Of a DNA stretch of 8,677 nt, positions 1-6,754 are shown piece by piece. Source of the DNA: Pseudomonadota bacterium. Lineage in GTDB: Bacteria > SAR324 > NAC60-12. The translations under genes were made by a program, and so were the position numbers. Position 1 is the stretch's first letter. Each line of letters begins with the position of its first letter. The notes below the pieces were generated by a model. That model did not search any database and was not told the DNA's origin. It saw only the letters and a list, made by a program, of their open reading frames with translations. The stretch lies in the NCBI GenBank assembly GCA_014381795.1, contig JACNKY010000195.1:1-8677 (forward strand). The letters run 5' to 3'.

Positions 1-3000
1 TCAGGTGTCCGCGTAGAGTGTGGTATGGATAGGATTCCGGTGATCCCCAGCGCGGTACGTCATAACCCAAATGCCGATGAGCTAATTTTTCCAGAATGAG
101 TGGAGACACCATACCTCCTGCATTATAACGAACATCAACGATCAAACCCTCACGGTCAACCTGGGATAAATAACCTCGATGAAACTCTGCTATTCCATGC
201 GTACTCATGTCCGGAAGGTGCAGATAACCGATACGTCCATCCGTCAGCGAGTCAACGCTTTTCACATTATTTCCTACCCACTCGCGGTAACGCACTTCTT
301 GTTCACCGATCATGGTTTTTACTACGACTTGACGTGTAACCGGAGCGCTTTTTTTTGTGCCCTTCTTTTTGCTGCCGCTTTCAAGCACTGTAAGTGGGAC
401 AAACTGACCTGCCTGATGCACGAGCAATTCTCCGGGAGTTTTGTGTTCATCAAGCTGGACTCCTCCGACTGCCAAAAGATGATCACCTTCTGAAACGAGG
501 ACACCCGGTTCTGCCAAAGGTGAATGTTCGTTGGTTTTCCAAATATCACCTGAATATATTTTTTGAAAAATCCATGAGCCCTGCTTTGTGTCAAAAACAA
601 TATCAGCCCCCAAACATCCAACCGGATAACGCGGTGCATACGGATAATCACCACCATACTCATATGCGTGAGATGTCCCCAGTTCTCCCTGCATTTCCCA
701 GATTAAATCAGATAGTTCTGAGCGTGAACCAATTCGCGGGAGTAAACAAGCGTAGCGTTGGTAAACCCTTTCCCAATCAACGCCGGAGAGGTCTTCAGTC
801 CAAAAAAACTCTTTTTGCAGACGCCATGATTCCTGAAACATTTGCGTCCATTCTTCCTCATACTGCACGGAAATTCGGATACGGTTCAAATCCAGCCAGC
901 CGCTTTTTCTGGAAAAATGTTTTTCTGCTTTAAGCTCTTCCGGAACAGGAATTCCTGCTTCAAGAACACGCAACTGATCACCTGAACTGTAGAGCATGGT
1001 ACGTGCGGAATTATCGGCTTCATCGACTGAGGAAGTTTGTATAAAACCAACATTGTCGACTATTGTTTCAATTTCCTGTTTCTCAAAATCATACATCCAC
1101 AAGATACCTTCATCCTTTTCCAGATCATCTTCATCCGCAGTATCATCGAAGCTTGCCGAGAGTGGAAATTCACTGAAAACAACTTTGTTTGCAAGGCCAG
1201 TAATTTGTTCATAAACACCTTCTGCAACCGGAAATTCTATAATTCTATCCGCAATTCCGGCTAAGTCTATTTCGACTGCGAGTTTTTTTTGTTCAGGAAG
1301 CTTTTGACCTTTTTTGTTTTTAGCATCCTGTCCTTCTTGACTTCCGCAGCTTTCAGTTTCTCCAAGTTCACGTCCGGGGGCATGCGGTTTTGCTACGAAA
1401 GGATTCTGCGCGTCTTTTTTCAGTGTCAACAGATACGGTTTCATTGAGCGGGAAAATGAGGTGCCTGTTTGCACAGTGTCCCAGATAGGGTTGAATGTTC
1501 TTGAAGAAAGAAAATACAACCAACGTCCATCCGGATCAAAAGACGGACTGAAATCATAACGAACCGGCTTTGTAATTTGAAGCGCTTCTGAGGGTTTTAC
1601 ACTTTTACCGGTTGCAGTCGGTTTGAGATCTAGCAGGAAAATCGCAGTCAGTTCGAGACTTAAATATTTGGTATAAGCCAGCCATCTCCCATCAGGTGAA
1701 AAAACAATTTCACGGATTTCACGTACCTTCGAGTGATCAAGTTTGTTAATCCGCCCGGTTTCAGCGTTCATTAAAAAAAGTTCCATCCGGCTTGTTGTCA
1801 ACGCGAGATGCGGATGTCGTGGTGAAACCGCAATTTCCTGGATACGTCCCGGGGGAAGTTTGTGCGAACAAACAGGTGTTTCGGACGGAAAAGCTTCAAA
1901 GACGTCAAGTTGCTCTTCCATAGCTGAAAGTTTTTTTGCTTTACTTTGTACCACGGATGCATCTGAAATTGCCGCCAATTTTCCATCAGCCAGCCAGCAG
2001 GGCAAACGATAGCGTACACCGTCGCGAATTCCGTGTTGCCGAACAGCTTGTTCCCAAAGCGGCATCGAAAATAATTTTCCACGTGCAATAAGGGCGACCT
2101 CATGTCCCTGAGGGTGCAGCATGGTTTCTTCCCAGTATGCTTCGCCGTAAAAAAAACGACGCTGCAAACGGGTTTTAGTTGAATGCCAGCCAATGTTTAT
2201 TTGTGCTTCACGTTTAGCAGAAGCTTTTTCCTGAGGATCAAGTTTCCATAATTCTCCACCCACATGATAAACAAGTGTGTTTCCATCTGTTACCGGAAAA
2301 CGTACGTAGTATTCTTTTTGAAAAGTTTCTTGTCGTAATTCTTTGCCTTGAGCAGTACAGGAATACAAATTACCGAGACCTTCATGATCTGAAATGAACC
2401 ACAGTCTTTTTCCCAACCAAAACGGTCGCACAGGATTTCCCGGAAGATCACCAAACAAACGTCTAAAATTTCCTGTATTCTGTGCGTCAACCCAGATTTC
2501 ACCAGTCATTCCTCCACGATAGCGTTTCCAGCGTGAATTATTCAGAGTGTTGCGTCCCAGAACGATTCCATTTTTTCCGCTTAACTGCTGATTCGCCGTC
2601 ATGGCCGGACCGAAAGGCAGGCGTTCTACTGGACCGCCGTTGAGCGAAACCTGATAAAGCCAGGCGTCGCTGCCCCGACTGTGAACAGACTGGTGTGTGC
2701 TGCGGAACCAGATATATTGTCCGTCTTTCGACCAACCCACGATATGCGTAACGCTGTTTAACCAGGTCAGTCGCTGGAGTGGTCCACCGCTGGATTCCAT
2801 CAAATAAACGTCATGCTCACCCTCTTCCATAGTACAGCAGGCAATCCAGTGTCCGTCATGAGAAAAGGCTGGGGAATGAGTTTCACTGAGTGCACTGGTC
2901 AAACGTTGGGCGCGTCCTCCTTCAAGTGGAACCTGCCACAAGTCGTTTTCACTGACAAAGACGAGTTGATTTTGAAATACTGTGGGCTGGGTGTAATAGC

Positions 3001-3061
3001 CTTGTCCGCTTCCGTTTACTGTAGGGCTTTGTTTGCTGGAGTTCTCTTTATTTGATTTCAC
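1..3061 (-). CDS. Tricorn-like protease (peptidase family S41), C-terminal end beyond the window
   Basis: Large cytosolic serine protease of the tricorn type, which in archaea cuts proteasome-derived peptides. The reading frame is open from a GTG at 3061-3059 to the left edge (1020 codons). An in-frame TAA at 3070-3068 and the absence of any in-frame ATG before codon 78 make GTG the likely start; no Shine-Dalgarno sequence is visible. No signal peptide is seen. Order of parts: a first beta-propeller (about 18-320) and a second (about 340-700), with PD40-like motifs FSHDGHW (near 65), FSPDGRW (near 453) and FDPDGRW (near 508); a Lys-rich insert at about 570-594; the C1 domain from about 720, with GELGTSHAY whose S797/H798 match tricorn S745/H746; a PDZ domain (about 818-915); then C2 with GLIVDVRYNAGG and GYDVPRWG. 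The nucleophile serine (tricorn S965) should lie about 10 residues past the edge. It follows gspL after 31 bases, so the two are probably co-transcribed. The family assignment is secure; activity cannot be judged without the missing end. Confidence 0.9.
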   Translation of the reverse strand, partial: MKSNKENSSKQSPTVNGSGQGYYTQPTVFQNQLVFVSENDLWQVPLEGGRAQRLTSALSETHSPAFSHDGHWIACCTMEEGEHDVYLMESSGGPLQRLTWLNSVTHIVGWSKDGQYIWFRSTHQSVHSRGSDAWLYQVSLNGGPVERLPFGPAMTANQQLSGKNGIVLGRNTLNNSRWKRYRGGMTGEIWVDAQNTGNFRRLFGDLPGNPVRPFWLGKRLWFISDHEGLGNLYSCTAQGKELRQETFQKEYYVRFPVTDGNTLVYHVGGELWKLDPQEKASAKREAQINIGWHSTKTRLQRRFFYGEAYWEETMLHPQGHEVALIARGKLFSMPLWEQAVRQHGIRDGVRYRLPCWLADGKLAAISDASVVQSKAKKLSAMEEQLDVFEAFPSETPVCSHKLPPGRIQEIAVSPRHPHLALTTSRMELFLMNAETGRINKLDHSKVREIREIVFSPDGRWLAYTKYLSLELTAIFLLDLKPTATGKSVKPSEALQITKPVRYDFSPSFDPDGRWLYFLSSRTFNPIWDTVQTGTSFSRSMKPYLLTLKKDAQNPFVAKPHAPGRELGETESCGSQEGQDAKNKKGQKLPEQKKLAVEIDLAGIADRIIEFPVAEGVYEQITGLANKVVFSEFPLSASFDDTADEDDLEKDEGILWMYDFEKQEIETIVDNVGFIQTSSVDEADNSARTMLYSSGDQLRVLEAGIPVPEELKAEKHFSRKSGWLDLNRIRISVQYEEEWTQMFQESWRLQKEFFWTEDLSGVDWERVYQRYACLLPRIGSRSELSDLIWEMQGELGTSHAYEYGGDYPYAPRYPVGCLGADIVFDTKQGSWIFQKIYSGDIWKTNEHSPLAEPGVLVSEGDHLLAVGGVQLDEHKTPGELLVHQAGQFVPLTVLESGSKKKGTKKSAPVTRQVVVKTMIGEQEVRYREWVGNNVKSVDSLTDGRIGYLHLPDMSTHGIAEFHRGYLSQVDREGLIVDVRYNAGGMVSPLILEKLAHRHLGYDVPRWGSPESYPYHTLRGHL

Positions 3062-3092
3062 GTGTACTTAAAAATAGTTAAAATGTTAATGC

Positions 3093-4940
3093 TTATTTTA
3101 ATTCAATTGTAATTCTGTAAACAATTCCTTCTGGACTTTTACGGTTACTTTCGATGATGTTCCGACCTTTAAATTCTTCAATTTCCTGCAAATTATTTTT
3201 TAGGATCTGCAGCCGGTCATAACTGTCAATAGTTCCGCTGAGCGAAAAGCGTTCCGGCGCATATTCTAAACTGTCCACTTGAAAAGGAGCGTCTACATCC
3301 AGCAGCGCGGAAATATTATTGAGAAATTTCAAATTAAAATAGTCACGTTTTTCAAATTTTTTACTGTTTTCAATATAGTCTTTTCGCTGCTTTATTTTAT
3401 CTTGCAGTTCTGTCAGCATGGCATTAACACCGGAAGCAGAAGTATTGGGTAAAACTCTGTGTAGTTCAGCTTTTAGCAGTCGTTCCGCGCGTGCTATATC
3501 CTCTTGCAGCAGGTTTAATTTTGTGCTTGTCTGCCAGGCAAAACTTACTAAAATTATTGTCATTAAACTTACTGCAACAGTTACAGCACCGCGATTTCTG
3601 CGTAAAAAACGTTTCCAAGGAGTACTTTCGTGATAGAGACTCAGCTTGTGTGGTTCCAAAAATAATTCTGCTGTTTTACGCAACTCACCCAAGATCCCCC
3701 AATGTTTGCGTTCAGTCAGGGAAAGCAGGGACTCCTGCTGCTTGATTGAATCAAGCTCAGCGGAAGACTCCTCCTCATTCTGTTGCTTTTCCTCCTTTTC
3801 AGCTCCGACATTAAGATCACTCTCTGAGCTGTCGTTTTGTGTTTGTTCGTCTGATTCTTCACGCTGTTTTGCCTCAAACATCAATTCTTCAAGCGTGTCC
3901 GGAGCTTTCACCTCCAGCTTAGGAGTAGCAGAAATTTCAGCATTTAACTTAACATCCGAGCTGGTGGAAAAGCTAAAACCTTCTGCTGATCTTTCGGCAA
4001 AAGCTTGTGCTTCTGGGAGGGGAAATGAACGTATCCGGAAGACAACGCCATCCCATTTAATCAGCGGTCCAAAGATTCCAAGGACTTCAATTTGACTTTC
4101 TGAACTATAATGTTTTATGCGTAAATGCAGGGTGAGCTGTGCACATAAGCAGCGCAGTTCCTCTTTGAGTTGAAGGAAAGCGGCAGCATCCGCATTTTCG
4201 CTTTCCGTATTTTCTGCTGAGTCCTGAGATTTGGCAAAATTCTGCAGGAAAGACGGAAGAGTTATCTCTTCAGCAGAGAAGTGCTTCCGGAGGATTTTCG
4301 GAATACTGTTGGGGAAAATCTTAATTTCATCCAAACGGCCGTCACGGATTGTGTTCACGAAAGTTTCATCACCGCCGAGGTAAATTTGAAACAAGTCACG
4401 TTGTTCAGGCAAGCCTGAATTATTATTGATTTTTGAACGGAAAAGCGCATATGCGGCACAATCAATGTTCCGGATCAACAAGTCACGCTCCAGACACAAC
4501 TGCTGCAGTTGCTCTAAACGCTGCCGTTCCATCAGCAAAACCAGAGCTTCCGAATTTTGCTCTGACATCAAATGCACCTGCACACTGTATGCGGAATCTG
4601 CGAGCTCACCCATCAATTCTTCTTCCAACTCAAAAGGCAGTGCTTGTTCTACTTTTTTACGTTCCTGAAATGGAAAAGTAATTTTACGGAAAGTCACATC
4701 TTCCGCAGGTAACAGAAAAGTAATCGAGTGATCCCGCCATTGCTGACGGTCTAAAAACTTGCCGATCAGCTTAATCCACTGCTCTGAATCAGTGCCGCTT
4801 TCATCCTCTGAATCACTATCACTCAATGCTGAAAAACCAACACTGTCTTTTGTGATGAAAACAGTATTGTTTTTTTTGCTCAGACAAATACCTTCTATGC
4901 AGGAAGAGCTTGCAGAAAGTAGATAAAAGACGTTATCCAT
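3093..4940 (-). CDS. gspL: GspL-like type II secretion / PilM-PilN-like inner-membrane platform protein
   Basis: Probable bitopic platform protein of a type II secretion or type IV pilus-like machine. In characterised systems GspL binds the GspE ATPase in the cytoplasm and GspM in the membrane. Residues 1 to about 310 resemble the actin-like cytoplasmic domain, with the GspL-style stretch LPAEDVTFRKITFPF followed by QALPFELEEEL (about 77-109). Residues about 311-440 form a long acidic, Ser/Gln/Glu-rich linker. One membrane segment (about 451-472) follows the basic RFLRRNR, which predicts a cytoplasmic N-terminus. Then come a probable coiled coil (473-530) and a PilN/GspL-type ferredoxin-like domain (531-615). 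At 615 residues it is longer than typical GspL (about 400); the excess is the linker plus an acidic patch near residues 40-53. No Shine-Dalgarno sequence precedes the ATG. No gspM, gspE or gspD is next to it, so it is either an orphan or has been separated from the main cluster. A PilM-PilN fusion is the alternative name. Confidence 0.75.
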   Translation of the reverse strand: MDNVFYLLSASSSCIEGICLSKKNNTVFITKDSVGFSALSDSDSEDESGTDSEQWIKLIGKFLDRQQWRDHSITFLLPAEDVTFRKITFPFQERKKVEQALPFELEEELMGELADSAYSVQVHLMSEQNSEALVLLMERQRLEQLQQLCLERDLLIRNIDCAAYALFRSKINNNSGLPEQRDLFQIYLGGDETFVNTIRDGRLDEIKIFPNSIPKILRKHFSAEEITLPSFLQNFAKSQDSAENTESENADAAAFLQLKEELRCLCAQLTLHLRIKHYSSESQIEVLGIFGPLIKWDGVVFRIRSFPLPEAQAFAERSAEGFSFSTSSDVKLNAEISATPKLEVKAPDTLEELMFEAKQREESDEQTQNDSSESDLNVGAEKEEKQQNEEESSAELDSIKQQESLLSLTERKHWGILGELRKTAELFLEPHKLSLYHESTPWKRFLRRNRGAVTVAVSLMTIILVSFAWQTSTKLNLLQEDIARAERLLKAELHRVLPNTSASGVNAMLTELQDKIKQRKDYIENSKKFEKRDYFNLKFLNNISALLDVDAPFQVDSLEYAPERFSLSGTIDSYDRLQILKNNLQEIEEFKGRNIIESNRKSPEGIVYRITIELK

Positions 4941-4974
4941 GAAATAGCATTTTAGCGGCTGTAAAGATCAGTTC

Positions 4975-4992
4975 AAAGTTGAGTATAACTTT
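4975..4992. promoter_or_regulatory. Dyad AAAGTT-N6-AACTTT overlapping a -10-like hexamer
   Basis: A perfect 6-base inverted repeat with a 6-base spacer lies 35 bases upstream of the gspL-like start. Read on the minus strand, the hexamer TATACT (4987-4982) falls inside it and resembles a -10 element. The best -35-like hexamer, TTGCAG (5007-5002), is only 14 bases away, shorter than normal. It could be an operator, a leader hairpin or chance. Confidence 0.25.
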
Positions 4993-5063
4993 AACAGAAT
5001 CCTGCAAATATCTCAAAGAATTGAAATACCATTTACGTTTCAGCTTGTAGAAAAATGTGAATA

Positions 5064-5092
5064 TGGTCAAAATCCTCGGAACATTTTATCTT
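5064..5092 (+). promoter_or_regulatory. Candidate sigma-70-like promoter for the small ORF and transporter
   Basis: TGGTCA (5064-5069) and TATCTT (5087-5092) each match four of six consensus bases and are 17 bases apart. Transcription would begin near 5099, giving a short leader ahead of the AGGAG at 5113. This is a by-eye match in AT-rich DNA, where chance matches are common. Confidence 0.25.
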
Positions 5093-5124
5093 TTTGCTTT
5101 AAATAAATATCTAGGAGTTAACTA

Positions 5125-5316
5125 ATGGCTAAAATGGAGTTGGAAGTCGGAACATGTCCCACTGGTGTTTTGCTGGCACTCAAGTCAGTGGACGGCAGGA
5201 TGCACCAAGTTACTGCCATTGAAATGACGAATGATGAAGCACTCGAGATTATAAAACTGATTCAGCAAAAAGTTAAAGAAAATCTTGAGATTCCTGAAGC
5301 TACTGAAATTAATTAA
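5125..5316 (+). CDS. Small conserved-looking protein of unknown function (63 aa)
   Basis: I do not recognise the family. The frame starts at an ATG seven bases after a clear AGGAG (5113-5117) and ends in TAA, so translation is well supported. The protein is soluble-looking, without a signal peptide or membrane segment. The first half (residues 1-33) alternates in a way that suggests two or three beta strands, with one cysteine (Cys10) in the stretch GTCPTG. Residues about 35-54, NDEALEIIKLIQQKVKENLE, look like a single amphipathic helix, followed by an acidic tail. The transporter gene begins 26 bases downstream on the same strand, so the two probably share a transcript. A regulatory or accessory role for the transporter is possible, but rests on position only. 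Confidence 0.7.
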   Translation: MAKMELEVGTCPTGVLLALKSVDGRMHQVTAIEMTNDEALEIIKLIQQKVKENLEIPEATEIN

Positions 5317-5342
5317 CTTAAGTGCGATTCTAAGGACATAAG

Positions 5343-6677
5343 ATGAAACAGGAGAACAAATTAATCTGGGGCTGGGCCATGTATGACTGGGCAAACTCAG
5401 CTTTTGCCACCACTGTTATGGCAGGTTTTTTCCCTATCTTTTTTAAGCAGTACTGGAGTGTCGGCGCAGATGTAAATCAGAGTACAGCGATGCTCGGTTT
5501 TGGAAATTCAATCGCGAGTTTGTTTGTTGCACTGATGGCACCTCTGCTTGGAGCAATTGCCGACCGAGGTTGCATGAAGAAAAAATTTATGATTTTCTTC
5601 GCCTATTTAGGAGTCTTGATGACTGCAGGCCTGTATCTGGTAGGAAAAGGTGATTGGATGATGGCGATTTTTGTTTATGTGATGGGAGTAATCGGTTTTT
5701 CCGGCGCTAATATTTTTTACGATTCACTGTTGCCCAGTGTGGCGGATGAATCAAAGGTGGACTCGGTTTCCAGTTTAGGGTTTGCCATGGGTTACCTCGG
5801 CGGTGGGCTGCTGTTTTTACTGAATGTTGTGATGACTCTCCAACCCGCGATCTTCGGACTTGCTGATGCAGGCGAAGCGGTACGCTGGTCGTTTGTGAGT
5901 GTGGCAATTTGGTGGGGAGCATTTACATTTATTACCATTGCATGGGTTCCGGAACCGGAAACTGGAATAAAGGAGAGGCAGGGAGGTTCTATCATTGAAG
6001 GATTTAAGCAACTTTATAGAACTTTTCAGCAAATACGTCATTTAAAAACTATACTATTGTTTTTGCTGGCCTACTGGTTTTATATAGACGGTGTGGATAC
6101 TATCATCAAGATGGCGGTGGATTATGGGATATCGATCGGTTTTGAATCGAATGATCTGATAATTGCACTGTTGATTGTACAATTTGTAGGTTTCCCCGCA
6201 GCACTAATCTTTGGTAGATTAGGTGAGCGCTGGGGTGTCAGACCGTCAATATTTCTAGCTATTGTAGTTTATATCGCCGTGACAATCTGGGGAACAATGA
6301 TGCGTGAGAAATATGAGTTTTATGTGCTGGCAATAGTGATTGGTCTGGTACAGGGAGGTATCCAGGCGCTGAGCCGTTCCTATTACTCCCGCCTCATTCC
6401 TAAAAATCAGGCTGCTGAATATTACGGATTTTACAATATGCTCGGCAAATTCGCCGCTATTATCGGACCTGCTTTGATGGCTGTAGTAGGACTGACGATG
6501 AGAAACGTGCTGATGCCTGAATCTCCAACCGCGGAACAGTTAATCGAAGTTGGTCAGGATGCATCACGTTGGAGCATTGCTTCGATAATTGTGTTGTTTG
6601 TGATAGGTGGAACGTTGCTCTTTTTTGTAGATGAAGAAAAAGGCAGGGCGGAAGCAGATTACCTAAGTAAAAACTAA
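5343..6677 (+). CDS. UMF1 (Atg22-like) family MFS transporter
   Basis: Inner-membrane transporter of the UMF1 branch of the major facilitator superfamily, related to the yeast vacuolar amino-acid effluxer Atg22. The substrate of bacterial members is generally unknown. The 444 residues suggest about 12 membrane segments. Family hallmarks are the N-terminal GWAMYDWANSAFATT (about 10-24), a loop after the second helix reading GAIADRGCMKKK (about 70-81), GFAMGYLGGGLL (about 146-157), WFYIDGVDTI in the second half, and the C-terminal-half motif QALSRSYYSRLIPKNQAAEY with a following YGFYNMLGKFAAIIGP. The length is normal and the gene is intact. AAGGA at 5332-5336 sits six bases before the ATG. It is the second gene of the plus-strand pair and converges with the DAHP synthase gene. 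A terminator-like hairpin follows at 6721-6754. Confidence 0.9.
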   Translation: MKQENKLIWGWAMYDWANSAFATTVMAGFFPIFFKQYWSVGADVNQSTAMLGFGNSIASLFVALMAPLLGAIADRGCMKKKFMIFFAYLGVLMTAGLYLVGKGDWMMAIFVYVMGVIGFSGANIFYDSLLPSVADESKVDSVSSLGFAMGYLGGGLLFLLNVVMTLQPAIFGLADAGEAVRWSFVSVAIWWGAFTFITIAWVPEPETGIKERQGGSIIEGFKQLYRTFQQIRHLKTILLFLLAYWFYIDGVDTIIKMAVDYGISIGFESNDLIIALLIVQFVGFPAALIFGRLGERWGVRPSIFLAIVVYIAVTIWGTMMREKYEFYVLAIVIGLVQGGIQALSRSYYSRLIPKNQAAEYYGFYNMLGKFAAIIGPALMAVVGLTMRNVLMPESPTAEQLIEVGQDASRWSIASIIVLFVIGGTLLFFVDEEKGRAEADYLSKN

Positions 6678-6683
6678 ATCAAT

Positions 6684-6704
6684 TTATAAAAATAAACTTT
6701 ATAA
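6684..6704. other. AT-only inverted repeat in the convergent gap
   Basis: TTATAAA (6684-6690) and TTTATAA (6698-6704) are exact complements around a 7-base loop, just after the transporter stop. The stem has no G or C, so it would be weak. It could help end transcription on either strand, or be chance in AT-rich DNA. Confidence 0.2.
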
Positions 6705-6720
6705 AACTGGAATAACACGG

Positions 6721-6754
6721 GCTCTTTCTACTTCCAAAGAGCAATCCTTTTTTT
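6721..6754 (+). terminator. Candidate intrinsic terminator of the transporter gene, inside the end of the DAHP synthase gene
   Basis: A 7-base stem, GCTCTTT (6721-6727) with AAAGAGC (6736-6742), encloses an 8-base loop. It is followed, after AATCC, by seven T residues (6748-6754). On the plus strand this is the shape of a rho-independent terminator, 44 bases after the transporter stop. Weak points are the modest GC content of the stem and the five bases before the T tract. It overlaps the last codons and stop (6728-6730) of the opposite-strand gene. Confidence 0.45.

Larger units (their letters stand above)
4941..5124. promoter_or_regulatory. Divergent intergenic region between gspL-like gene and small ORF
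   Basis: This AT-rich spacer separates the leftward gspL-tricorn pair from the rightward small ORF-transporter pair, so it should hold promoters for both directions. No ORF, tRNA-like or riboswitch-like structure was recognised. It contains the candidate promoter and dyad described separately, and ends with the AGGAG ribosome binding site of the small ORF at 5113-5117. Confidence 0.6.

Noticed and set aside
394..933. Open frame of 179 codons on the plus strand
   Set aside because: It lies entirely within the tricorn gene on the opposite strand, has no family resemblance and no ribosome binding site; the minus frame matches a known protein throughout.
1282..1320. Runs of T in the tricorn gene as possible frameshift or slippage sites
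   Set aside because: The reading frame stays open and matches the family on both sides; the runs are Lys and Phe codons in a Lys-rich insert.
3646..4095. Ser-rich open frame of 149 codons on the plus strand
   Set aside because: Its serine and cysteine richness mirrors the acidic linker codons of the GspL-like gene on the other strand.
5087..5094. Bacteroidota-type -7 element (TAnnTTTG) before the small ORF
   Set aside because: The sequence reads TATCTTTT with G displaced, no matching -33 element was found, and the strong Shine-Dalgarno sequences on this strand argue against Bacteroidota.
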